Both the position numbers and the translations under genes were made by a program. A model generated the notes under the pieces. That model searched no databases and was not told the origin of the DNA. It saw only the letters and a list, made by a program, of their open reading frames with translations. This document shows, one piece after another, positions 1-11,204 of a stretch of 64,000 bases of DNA. The first letter of the stretch is position 1. The number at the start of each line of letters is the position of its first letter. Source of the stretch: Orobanche coerulescens (Eukaryota > Streptophyta > Magnoliopsida > Lamiales > Orobanchaceae); contig CM065817.1 in assembly GCA_033398695.1 (NCBI GenBank), forward strand, positions 65,956,001 to 66,020,000, read 5' to 3'.

Positions 1-1225
1 CAGAAAATCATGACACGCAACACACATATCAACGTCACAGCAACGACGGCACCGTTCGGCGATCTCAACCGCCCAAACGATAACCAGCACATAATCACAA
101 AACATCATGAACAATCACACATTTACACAAACGTACAAACCCAAGCTTTAACAGCTCGCACATATGCGATAGCATGCAAATCACCACGAAATGACAACGT
201 TAAAGATCAACCTCACACCTATCACCGAGGGCTAATACAACAATTACGTGGCGAACGACTCAGCGCTCACACCACCAGTTCAATCACAATTCGGGGGTTA
301 ACACCCTAACGAAAGTACGAACATTATAAATACATTCCCGCACCGCAAACAGGAACGAAAGGTTTTTTTAAAAAAAATGAAAACCACCATTGAAAAAAAA
401 ATGATTTTTAAAACACTAGTTGATCTTGAGTATCACCTTTCAAAAAGTTGAACAAACATTATTGTCGAGACTTTGAAAATCATCATGCGTTTAATAAAAA
501 AAATAAGGACACTTTCTTTTAGCGAAAAACTTTTAGAATGCATTTGAAAATATCTCAAAATATTTTTGATCCTCAACTGGAAACTTTTTTGAAATGTATT
601 GCGGCATTAGAAAGCACCTTGAAAACACCGCAAGAAAATAATTCGTTTTAAAAGTACGTCTCGAAATTTAATTTTCTAAGATATTCAAGGTTTTCAAAAG
701 TTCAATAGGCCAGAATGCCCAAAACTCACAAAAATTCTTTATCAAGCCGTCATAAAACATTCAAGGCCAAAATGCCAAAACTCGATTTAGGGAATCGGTT
801 TTACGAATGAGAACTCAGTTTGCAAAATACTGAAAGTCATTTTTAAAGGACTCATGCAACGGATATAATACAGTTCGTAAATACATTAGCAGCAACACCG
901 CCCCTCATACAGATAAAGATGAGAGTCAAATATCCACACATCACGAAATCAAAATCCACAGAAGGATTCAATCACTTAACGAATAATCATACAAGTAACT
1001 CGCATCAGACGAGGCACAAACACAAAGAAGGGAGACTTACATCCATAGGTCGCACGAAGATGATGGCGGCACCTCGATACTAATCACGACCGACACCTCA
1101 GACGACGCATCGCGACACGACTCAGTCAGACAAAATCTGACAAGACAAGACAAGACAAGACCCGACAACACAAAACTCGACCCGACAGCCTAGGTTTCCG
1201 CAGCCTAAGCTCTGATACCATATTC
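1..1225 (-). mobile_element. PBS-side internal part of a tandem Tekay-like element copy
   Basis: This segment is almost identical to 5343-6559, so it is the primer-site-proximal half of the same element's internal region, continuing beyond the window start. It is read on the minus strand and lies directly against the LTR at 1226. No gag or pol motif is visible on either strand; the open frame at 10-309 recurs shortened at 5353-5571 and looks like chance. An ACAAG-type microsatellite lies near 1140-1160. With the LTRs at 1226-4239 and 6560-9554 it shows that two internal regions and two LTRs alternate, which a single insertion cannot give. Confidence 0.85.
1209..1220 (-). other. Primer binding site (initiator Met tRNA type), left copy
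   Basis: On the minus strand TGGTATCAGAGC follows the LTR end TGTTACA after a 5-nt spacer. This is the usual plant LTR-retrotransposon primer site, complementary to the 3' end of initiator Met tRNA. It fixes the element orientation and the LTR boundary at 1226. Confidence 0.9.
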
Positions 1226-3510
1226 TGTAACACCCCCAAACCACTCGGGAATATTACAGCGCCGTAGACCCTCTCCATGAGGATCTACCAGGCTAAATAC
1301 AGAAACACCACAATACAATACATACCGACATGGGTAATTAACAGACCATTAGACCGTTTTGGTCTTTTGCCACCACATACACATCAACCATACATTACTC
1401 TTCCTCGTAACTCATACCCATGCAGGGGTTAACATAAATCAACGTTCCCACATAGGGAAAAATAAACACAACGGAAGGATAAAACAAGACATCACCAAAT
1501 ACTCAACACCGGTCTTCATGTGATTAGTATCGCCGCCTTCCATCATCCTTAGTAACGATCCTGTGAATTGCTCCCCAGCAACCTGCAAGTACCTGGACGC
1601 AAAACAGACATCCACCCCCCGAATACTCGGGGGTTAGCAAAACTCCATTGTTTTGCTAGTGCAAGTATAAATACAAAGACAAGCCATACATATCATACTC
1701 CAATAACATAGAAATCGTGAATATAATTCCCGAGATAATTCACTTGATCAAAACAGTTTGAATTATGAAAGATAGGAACAAAATCGTTTTACATCTTACA
1801 AAACATTTTACGATCTCGGGAGTTTTGAAAGCATTTGGGGTTTAAGAATTTTCAAGCCTTTCGAAACACCTAGGGACATAGCCCAACAATCGTTTATTTC
1901 AAAATACAATTCCGATAGCAGAAAACAGAGTCCACGAGCCAATCATAACATTCCAATCACAAACACGGGGGTCCACGACCCAAATCATCCACATCACATA
2001 CTCGCAAGAATAACCCGGTGGAAACTACACCGTGTCAAATGTTACCATGACAACAGTCTCCGCGAGCGACATCGAGAGCACCACTTTGCAACTTAACCAA
2101 TACAATCGCACTCAACATACCACGTAGCTACAATACGAGCAACCACAGACTCACGTACCCATACGAAATTATCACAACCAAGAGACGAATCATACACAAC
2201 ACATTTATCGGTGCCATTCCTAAGTACCCTACCATTTGGACTGCCATTCTAATCGGGCGAAATATGCGCCAAAAATCACGCTTCTCCAACAAAACATTTC
2301 AAAGTTAACCGTTGAGTACGAGACTCACGGCCGCCGTACCGCAGCCCCGTCGGACATCCCTGGGTGGTTAACCCTAGTTCGTGATACGCACACTCACGGC
2401 AATACGTATCCCTAGAGGTCCCGTCAGACCGTCCCTAGGTGAACATACACATATCATCCACGACGCCACGGGAAGCCATAATTCGAATACTAGAATCTGC
2501 ATACAAATGCTAGGTACTTTGCTAGAATGGTCACTATAGTCGACGTACACTCACAACTAATGTCACACAACCACAAGCAAATACCAATACCAAACAACAC
2601 CAAGCGTCACAACCTCCTCACGAGGAATAACAACTAATATCACACAACATCACATATTCACCGAACAATTACACATATCAATACACAATCCTCGGCAAAT
2701 AATTACGGTCTACTAAATTCACTAAATATGTTCAACATCTTCCAACATACGAAACTAACACACATATTCCGAAAGCACATAAATACCCGAAGCATACGAG
2801 TTATCTTTTGAAAGACAACAATTATCGAGAACATACCGATCTTTTTAAAGTTCATTAAAACATTCGGATTGCACATAAAATCATTTATCAATGATTCCGT
2901 CTATGAAACATGAAAAGTATGGGCAAGATACTTGCCTCGATACCACGAGCACGGAACCACGAACGGACACGGCTCAACCGGGAAGCTTCGGAACGCCCGA
3001 TGCTATCGAAAAGGAAGACGACAACGAACGGAAGGGTTCAACAAGGTTTCTTCGCAAGAGACCCTAACAACATATAATCAATAAATCATCGATCATACGA
3101 GGAAGAATAATCATAGAAAGTCCGAAAACCCCTCTAAGACATTTTACCGAACACCTTCAAGGAGTCGGTCAAGAACACAGCACAAAAAACGAATCGATAC
3201 GATCCAACCATGGAATAGCAAGGGAATTGATATAATACGTCTAAATAATCATCAATCCATCACAATCCTAAGTTAAATCGGATTAAACGGGCAAAATCGA
3301 ACAAAATACCCAAAATCCCCAAAATTAGATTTCTAGAAAATCTTACCTGATTTGGTAGATCGGAGGAGGTTATGGGATGATTGATTGATGATATGAACTC
3401 CAAGACTTCATGGATTTATTGTCCAACAACATCTCTCCATGATCAACACACCCCCAGCCGCGGAAGAGAAGAAAAACGAGTGAGAAATGGCTGAAGAAAA
3501 CGTCTGCTGG

Positions 3511-3521
3511 CCTTAAATAGG
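3511..3521 (-). promoter_or_regulatory. TATA-like motif of LTR promoter (left copy)
   Basis: The minus strand reads CCTATTTAAGG here, immediately downstream of a palindrome cluster; the same motif sits at 8856-8866 in the other LTR. The position suits the U3/R boundary, but the transcription start is inferred. Confidence 0.55.
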
Positions 3522-3537
3522 CTGACTGCCGGCCGCC

Positions 3538-3667
3538 TTACGTACGTAACCGGCCATGGCTTACGTACGTAACCGGCCATGGCCGAACTCACTGCCCCAA
3601 ATCTGCCGGACCTTTACGTACATTACCGGCCAGGGCCTTACGTACGTAACCGGCCTTACGTACGTAA
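3538..3667 (-). repeat. Palindrome cluster TTACGTACGTAA in U3
   Basis: Four exact copies of the 12-bp palindrome TTACGTACGTAA lie at 3538-3549, 3561-3572, 3638-3649 and 3656-3667, plus one degenerate copy near 3613. Each holds two ACGT cores, the type of site bound by plant bZIP factors. The partner LTR has three exact copies plus one degenerate, so unit number is unstable. Location just upstream of the TATA-like motif suggests an enhancer array; that role is inferred. Confidence 0.75.
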
Positions 3668-4239
3668 CTGCCGAGCACTACCGGCCGTAACTCGGCCAGT
3701 GCCGGCCTGGGCCCAGACTGCCCGGCCATGACTCGGCCCGGGCCAACTCCGACGGCCCGAACGACCCCGAAACCCGAACCTGAATACGAATCGAAGATAC
3801 GGTTATGAAGTACTCGCAAAGACGAATTCGAGCACTAATAGAACACACGATTCCGACCACCCGAAGGCTCAAAATTCGACAACGGAAAGTAATTACCCCA
3901 AACTTTGGGAAATTATGAAAATGGCCCAAAACGTCCGAAAATCACGATACGTGATCGAATAACCAAACCGAAGTTCACAACACGTATAACAAAGTTAAAC
4001 GAACTTACGGGAAACTCGAAACAGCAGTTTCGACCGAGATTCGCAAGAATCGAACTCAAGTGCGGAAAAGTCGTCAAAAAGCTCGGAACTCAACAAAACG
4101 ACACCGAAACGAACTCGGATGACAAAAAGTGTAGAATTAATCATTCTCGAAATGACGAAAAGGTCATGAGCGAGTCGTCGAAATGTACTTCCGCCGAAAA
4201 AAAAATAAATTACCAGAAATCGAAATTACGGGTATTACA

Positions 4240-4285
4240 TTCTACCCTCCTTAAAAGAAGTTTCGTCCCGAAACTTAAAACAAGT
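4240..4285 (-). other. Polypurine tract and conserved TTTCGGGACGAAACTT block
   Basis: On the minus strand the conserved block is followed by CTTCTTTTAAGGAGGG and then the LTR start TGTAATACCC. The same order occurs before the LTRs at 20604, 56252 and 63829. It is the second-strand priming site. Confidence 0.85.
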
Positions 4286-4977
4286 AGGGATAAGAAATAT
4301 CCCGCCAGGAGAAACTCAACGAGATACACAAGAAGCGTGTAACTTATGCCCAACGGCGAAACGTTACAAGCAACGCAAAGGAATATACGACGTGAAAACG
4401 TGCTCCACGACGACCAACACAATGCCACCGGTAGAAACAAACCAACAAGTGACAAGCGTCATCAAACGGATAATATAGTCAAGTCAATTATCCGAACAAT
4501 CACAAAACACAACGAACGAAAATCAATATGATTGACCAACCCAACGGTACATCAATCAAAACGCGAGCCAATAGCTGAACAAATACGGAATTCCACCACC
4601 TAAGGGTTGGAAGATCGAAAATGAGACCAATTTCCCGAACTTAAGGGAATTACGAAGGAGTCTGAACATTCAACAATCATGAGACGAGATCAACAAAAAC
4701 CGAACAATCAAATGATCGAACCACAACGGTCGAGACAACAAAAATCGAACAATCATGTTCGAATCACGAAGAACAATAAAATTCAAACAACAGCTTCAAG
4801 GTTCACAAGAGTCGAACCGAACTCGGAAAAGTCACAGCGATAACCAGATCGACCCAAAACAAGATCACAGCTCGTTCAAACGATGAAACCGGAATACATA
4901 ACAAGTTCAGAAAGTATCAACGAACACGAGCGAGCCGATAGAATTGAGAAAGAGAAAATGCAGGAGCCAAAAATAAT

Positions 4978-5026
4978 ACGGGTATTATATTCGACCTCTT
5001 CTAAAAGAAGTGTCGTTCCCGAAACT
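4978..5026 (-). repeat. Diverged second copy of the polypurine/LTR-start junction
   Basis: About 740 bp inside the internal region the minus strand repeats the 4231-4285 motif: a TTTCGGGA-type block, a purine tract and an LTR-like start reading ATATAATACCCG. It is degraded relative to the working copy and probably marks an old internal recombination or a former LTR edge. Confidence 0.7.
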
Positions 5027-6542
5027 CACAACACGAAATCAAGGTGACAGCACAACAAGCAACCGACAGAAACATCCTTCAAAGGCCTCTCAAAGCCGAT
5101 TCTGATGACTGTGCTAAGCACGAACTCCGGAAGTCTCGGTAACCAATTCGCAAAACTGAATTCTGTGTCCCTCGAGTCCACACTTGAAATGTGTCACCGA
5201 CGAGAAGGACAATTTGCACGTACATGCCCCCGGCACAATACGTTTGAAGCACCTCAGCTCAGCATATCGAAAATACAACTGCTAGGTACAATGGAATATA
5301 TAACATCGCAAAACAACAAACCGGAGATGCCAACTCAACACAACAGAAAATCATGACACGCAACACACATATCAACGTCACAGCAACGACGGCACCGTTC
5401 GGCGATCTCAACCGCCCAAACGATAACCAGCACATAATCACAAAACATCATGAACAATCACACATTTACACAAACGTACAAACCCAAGCTTTAACAGCTC
5501 GCACATATGCGATAGCATGCAAATCACCACGAAATGACAACGTTAAAGATCAACCTCACACCTATCACTGAGGGCTAATACAACAATTACGTGGCGAACG
5601 ACTCAGCGCTCACACCACCAGTTCAATCACAATTCGGGGGTTAACACCCTAACGAAAGTACGAACATTATAAATACATTCCCGCACCGCAAACAGGAACG
5701 AAAGGTTTTTTAAAAAAAATGAAAACCACCATTGAAAAAAAATGATTTTAAAAACACTAGTTGATCTTGAGTATCACCTTTCAAAAAGTTGAACAAACAT
5801 TATTGTCGAGACTTTGAAAATCATCATGCGTTTAATAAAAAAAATAAGGACACTTTCTTTTAGCGAAAAACTTTTAGAATGCATTTGAAAATATCTCAAA
5901 ATATTTTTGATCCTCAACTGGAAACTTTTTTGAAATGTATTGCGGCATTAGAAAGCACCTTGAAAACACCGCAAGAAAATAATTCGTTTTAAAAGTACGT
6001 CTCGAAATTTAATTTTCTAAGATACTCAAGGTTTTCAAAAGTTCAATAGGCCAGAATGCCCAAAACTCACAAAAATTCTTTATCAAGACGTCATAAAACA
6101 TTCAAGGCCAAAATGCCAAAACTCGATTTAGGGAATCGGTTTTACGAATGAGAACTCAGTTTGCAAAATACTGAAAGTCATTTTTAAAGGACTCATGCAA
6201 CGGATATAATACAGTTCGTAAATACATTAGCAGCAACACCGCCCCTCATACAGATAAAGATGAGAGTCAAATATCCACACATCACGAAATCAAAATCCAC
6301 AGAAGGATTCAATCACTTAACGAATAATCATACAAGTAACTCGCATCAGACGAGGCACAAACACAAAGAAGGGAGACTTACATCCATAGGTCGCACGAAG
6401 ATGATGGCGGCACCTCGATACTAATCACGACCGACACCTCAGACGACGCATCGCGACACTCGATCGAGACAAAATCGACAAGACAAGACAAGACAAGACC
6501 CGACAACACAAAACTCGACCCGACACCTAGGTTTCCGCACTA

Positions 6543-6554
6543 GCTCTGATACCA
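6543..6554 (-). other. Primer binding site (initiator Met tRNA type), right copy
   Basis: TGGTATCAGAGC on the minus strand, 5 nt from the LTR end at 6560, matches the site at 1209-1220. Confidence 0.9.
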
Positions 6555-6559
6555 TATTC

Positions 6560-9554
6560 TGTAACACCCCCAAACCACTCGGGAATATTACAGCGCCGTA
6601 GACCCTCTCCATGAGGATCTACCGGGCTAAATACAGAAACACCACAATACAATACATACCGACATGGGTAATTAACAGACCATTAGACCGTTTTGGTCTT
6701 TTGCCACCACATACACATCAACCATACATTACTCTTCCTCGTAACTCATACCCATGCAGGGGTTAACATAAATCAACGTTCCCACATAGGGAAAAATAAA
6801 CACAACGGAAGGACAAAACAAGACATCACCAAATACTCAACACCGGTCTTCATGTGATTAGTATCGCCGCCTTCCATCATCCTTAGTAACGATCCTGTGA
6901 ATTGCTCCCCAGCAACCTGCAAGTACCTGGACGCAAAACAGACATCCACCCCCCGAATACTCGGGGGTTAGCAAAACTCCATTGTTTTTCTAGTGCAAGT
7001 ATAAATACAAAGACAAGCCATACATATCATACTCCAATAACATAGAAATCGTGAATATAATTCCCGAGATAATTCACTTGATCAAAACAGTTTGAATTAT
7101 GAAAGATAGGAACAAAATCGTTTTACATCTTACAAAACATTTTACGATCTCGGGAGTTTTGAAAGCATTTGGGGTTTAAGAATTTTCAAGCCTTTCGAAA
7201 CACCTAGGGACATAGCCCAACAATCGTTTATTTCAAAATACAATTCCGATAGCAGAAAACAGAGTCCACGACCCAATCATAACATTCCAATCACAAACAC
7301 AGGGGTCCACGACCCAAATCATCCACATCACATACTCGCAAGAATAACCCGGTGGAAACTACACCGTGTCAAATGTTACCATGACAACAGTCTCACAGAA
7401 CGACATCAGAGAGCACCACTTTGCAACTTAACCAATACAGTCGCACTCAACATACCACAGAGCTACAATACACAGAGCAACCACAGGACTCACGTACCCA
7501 TACGAAATTATCACAACCAAGAGACGAATCATACACAACACATTTACTGGTGCCATTCCAGCTAAGTACCCTACCATTTGGACTGCCATTCTAATCAGAC
7601 GAAATATGCGCCAAAAATCACAGTTCTCCAACAAAACATTTCAAAGTTAACCGTTGGTACGAGACTCACGGCCGCCGTACCCCGCAGAGCCCCATCGGAC
7701 ATCCCTGGGTGGTTAACCCTAGTTCGTGATACGCACACTCACGTCAATACGTATCCCTAGAGGTCCCGTCAGACCGTCCCTAGGTGAACATACACATATC
7801 ATCCACGACGCCACGGGAAGCCATAATTCGAATACTAGAATCTGCATACAAATGCTAGGTACTTTGCTAGAATGGTCACTATAGTCGACGTACACTCACA
7901 ACTAATGTCACACAACCACAAGCAAATACCAATACCAAACAACACCAAGCGTCACAACCTCCTCACGAGGAATAACAACTAATATCACACAACATCACAT
8001 ATTCACCGAACAATTACACATATCAATACACAATCCTCGGCAAATAATTACGGTCTACTAAATTCACTAAATATGTTCAACATCTTCCAACATACGAAAC
8101 TAACACACATATTCCGAAAGCACATAAATCCCCGAAGCATACGAGTTATCTTTTGAAAGACAACAATTATCGAGAACATACCGATCTTTTTAAAGTTCAT
8201 TAAAACATTCGGATTGCACATAAAATCATTTATCAATGATTCCGTCTATGAAACATGAAAAGTATGGGCAAGATACTTGCCTCGATACCACGAGCACGGA
8301 ACCACGAACGGACACGGCTCAACCGGGAAGCTTCGGAACGCCCGATGCTATCGAAAAGGAAGGCGACAACGAACGGAAGGGTTCAACAAGGTTTCTTCGC
8401 AAGAGACCCTAACAACATATAATCAATAAATCATCGATCATACGAGGAAGAATAATCATAGAAAGTCCGAAAACCCTTCTAAGACATTTTACCGAACACC
8501 TTCAAGGCGTCGGTCAAGAACTCAGCCCAAATAACGAATCGATACGATCCAACCATGGAATAACAAGGGAATTGATATAATACGTCTAAATAATCATCAA
8601 TCCATCACAATCCTAAGTTAAATCGGATTAAAGGGGCAAAATCGAACAAAATACCCAAAATCCCCAAAATTAGATTTCTAGAAAATCTTACCTGATTTGG
8701 TAGATCGGAGGAGGTTATGGGATGATTGATTGATGATATGAACTCCAAGACTTCATGGATTTATTGTCCAACAACATCTCTCCATGATCAACACACCCCC
8801 AGCCGCGGAAGAGAAGAAAAACGAGTGAGAAATGGCTGAAGAAAATGTCTGCTGGCCTTAAATAGGCTGACTGCCGGCCGCCTTACGTACGTAACCGGCC
8901 ATGGCCGAACTCACTGCCCCAAATCTGCCGGACCGTTATGTACGTTACCGGACAGGGCCTTACGTACGTAACCGGCCTTACGTACGTAACTGCCGAGCAC
9001 TACTAAGTAACTCGGCGGTCTACTGGGCCTGCATCGCTCGACCATGACTCGGCCCGGGCCAACTCCGACGGCCCGAACGACCCCGAAACCCGAACCTGAA
9101 TACGAATCGAAGATACAGTTACGAAGTACTCGCAAAGATGAATTCGAGCACTAATAGAACACACGATTCTGACCACCCGAAGGCTCAAAATTCGACAACC
9201 GAAAGTAATTACCCCAAACTTTGGGAAATTACGAAAATGGCCCAAAACGTCCGAAAATCACGATACGTGATCGAATAACCAAACCGAAGTTCACAACACG
9301 TATAACAAAGTTAAACGAACTTGTGGGAAACTCGAAACAGCAGTTTTGACCGAGATTCGCAAGAATCGAACTCAAGTGCGGAAAAGTCGTCAAAAAGCTC
9401 GGAACTCAACAAAACGACACCGAAACGAACTCGGATGACAAAAAGTGTAGAATTAATCATTCTCGAAATGATGAAACGGTCATGAGCGAGTCGTCGAAAC
9501 GTACTTCCGCCGAAAAAAAAGAAATTACCGGAAATCGAAATTTCGGGTATTACA
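6560..9554 (-). repeat. 5' LTR of noncoding Tekay-like element, right copy
   Basis: This is the partner of 1226-4239, starting TGTAATACCC at 9554 on the minus strand and ending TGTTACA at 6560. The flank beyond 9554 is the Athila-like remnant, so the five bases AATCC at 9555-9559 should be half of the target duplication; the mate lies outside the window. It lacks one palindrome unit found in the left LTR (cluster 8883-8989) and carries a TATA-like motif at 8856-8866. A 330-bp stretch (7390-7710) differs far more from the left copy than the flanking sequence does. Confidence 0.92.
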
Positions 9555-11204
9555 AATCCATACTCCAAGACATATAATCCAAGATGGAGAGATCACCCCA
9601 ATTTCAAGTGGAAATCGCAGCAAGAGGAGCCTCAGTAGAATAAGCGCCAATTTTACAAGCAGACGTCGAAAAGTTCGAGTCCATCACTCGAAGAAATGAT
9701 GAAGGCCCTCACTTCAAACACGATGCAGTTTCAGCAGAACATGAGTCGATTTCAGCACAACGCTCAATCGAGCATTAAAATCATTCAAAATCAAATAAGT
9801 CAACTTGCTACTTCGGTGAGTCGATTGGAGAGCCAGAACAGTGGAAAATTACCCCCCCTCCCCCAATTGGAGTAAATCCTAGGAACGTGAGTGCCATCAC
9901 CTTGAGAAGTGGAAAATAGCTGGAGGTCCTCCAGAAACTCGAGGAAAATCTGAACGACGAAGGAGAAAAATGGAAATCTACGATCCAGAATGACACTTAG
10001 TCACCCAGTGCCAAACAGGCACCCAGTCCTGAACGGCCGGGCAGCAAGGTAATAACTTCTAATTCTTTCCATATCGGTGCTGACAGCATACCTTTTCCTT
10101 CCAGGACAAAGAAGGCTGCATCGGACAACAAGGGGAAACAAATTTTGGATGTGTTCCGAAAGCTGGAGATCAAAATTCCATTAATTGAGTCCATTCAACA
10201 AATTCCAAAATATGCTAAGTTCCTCAAGAATTTGTACACCAATAAACATAAGTTGAAAGAAACTGGAAAGGTGCTCTTGGGAGAAACTGTGTCGGCCATT
10301 CTCCAAAGAAAGTTACCGCCCAAATGCGATAATCCAGGTATGTTTGCCATCCCTTGTCGAATAGGTAATTTTCGATTTGAGTAAGCTATGCTAGACTTAG
10401 GGGCTTCTATAAATGTCATGCCGCAATCTATTTATTCTTCTTTAAACTTAAGACCCTTAAAAGAAACAAAGATAATAATTCAATTAGCTGATCGTAGTTC
10501 TGTATATCCCCGAGGTAGTTATTGAGATGTCCTTGTTCAAGTTAATGAGCTCATTTTATCGGTTGATTTCTATGTTTTTGATATACAAGGTGACTCGTCA
10601 AATTCAACACCCATTTTGTTAGGAAGGCCATTTTTAAACACTGCCCAAACAAAATAGATGTTAGTGAGGGTTCCCTCACGATGGAATTTGATGGGCAAGT
10701 AGTAAAATTTAATATTGACGGCGCAATAAAATTCCCTGAAGTTGCCTGTTCTTTATTTTTATTGAGTGTGATTGACCTTCTTCTCGAGGAAGTATTTAAG
10801 TTGAATTATAGGAAAGAGCTGGAAGTGACGTGTACTAAAATCTATGAGGACAATAAAGAATCATAATCAAAGTGCAAGATTTTATATGAAAAGGGTGAAT
10901 AGCTAGTAGCCTTGTGAGAGTCTCAAGAAAGGAAAATTCCCATTAAGCACTCCAAGTAATCTTGGTGCGGTACAAAAATGCGAGGCAACAGTCAAATACT
11001 TATTGAAACCTATACTAAAATCTTCTTGGTGCGTTCATTGAAAAGGAATATTCTAATCAAGCCAACGACTTAAAATAAAGGCGCTATCTGGGAGGCAACC
11101 CAGTGTTTATCTATTTTTATTTTTATAGTTGTAGAACTAATTACAATATTTATTTATTTCCTTTATTTTTCGTAGGTAACAGAGGGTCTTGAATATGGTT
11201 GGTC
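9555..11204 (+). pseudogene. Athila-like Gypsy gag/protease remnant
   Basis: Three-frame reading gives the pieces of a non-chromodomain Gypsy polyprotein. Near 9880-9920 is NPRNVSAITLRSGK, a phrase typical of Athila-type gag. Residues of 10145-10384 hold the KLPPKCDNPGMFAIPC region preceding the aspartic protease. After a TAA at 10382 the frame continues with AMLDLGASINVMP, an aspartic protease active-site region (D-L-G), and ILLGRPFL near 10615. Stops also interrupt near 10523 and 10656. The stretch 10880-11200 has GGGAGGCAACCCAGTG, common in noncoding parts of this lineage. There is no RT or integrase and no LTR. The array at 1-9554 and the LTR at 11205 both abut it, so it is older than both. 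Confidence 0.75.

Larger units (their letters stand above)
1226..4239 (-). repeat. LTR of noncoding Tekay-like family, left copy (about 3.0 kb)
   Basis: On the minus strand the repeat begins TGTAATACCC at 4239 and ends GTGTTACA at 1226, flanked by a polypurine tract on one side and a primer site on the other. The second copy is 6560-9554 and most of the length is nearly identical. Recognisable parts in transcript order are: U3 with a palindrome cluster (3538-3667), a TATA-like motif near 3511-3521, a two-unit G-rich repeat near 2330-2445, hairpins at 1595-1656, and a terminal hairpin at 1264-1288. Differences from the other copy cluster at 2055-2350 and 3540-3735. Open frames inside it have no recognisable product. 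Confidence 0.92.
4240..6559 (-). mobile_element. Noncoding internal region of Tekay-like element (LARD-like)
   Basis: The 2.3 kb between the two LTRs runs, on the minus strand, from the primer site at 6543-6554 to the polypurine tract beside 4240. I find no gag, protease, reverse transcriptase or integrase motif in any frame; the open frames are short and A-rich. Long LTRs with a noncoding interior fit the large retrotransposon derivative class, which depends on proteins of autonomous relatives. The polypurine region shares the phrase TTTCGGGACGAAACTT with the coding Tekay elements at 20568 and 56215, so the family belongs to that lineage. A second diverged polypurine/LTR-start motif lies at 4978-5026. 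Confidence 0.82.

Noticed and set aside
10..309. Open frame repeated at 5353-5571
   Set aside because: It lies on the wrong strand of a noncoding retroelement interior, is shortened in the second copy by one base change and has no recognisable motif.
1209..1220. Met tRNA gene
   Set aside because: Only the 12-nt primer-site match is present, with no cloverleaf sequence around it.
3538..3667. Possible CRISPR-like array of regular palindromes
   Set aside because: Spacers are of irregular length, the partner LTR has a different copy number and the setting is a plant LTR.
5105..5356. Zinc-knuckle-like CHRREGQFARTC
   Set aside because: Spacing does not fit C-X2-C-X4-H-X4-C, and the strand is opposite to the element, so I treat it as chance.
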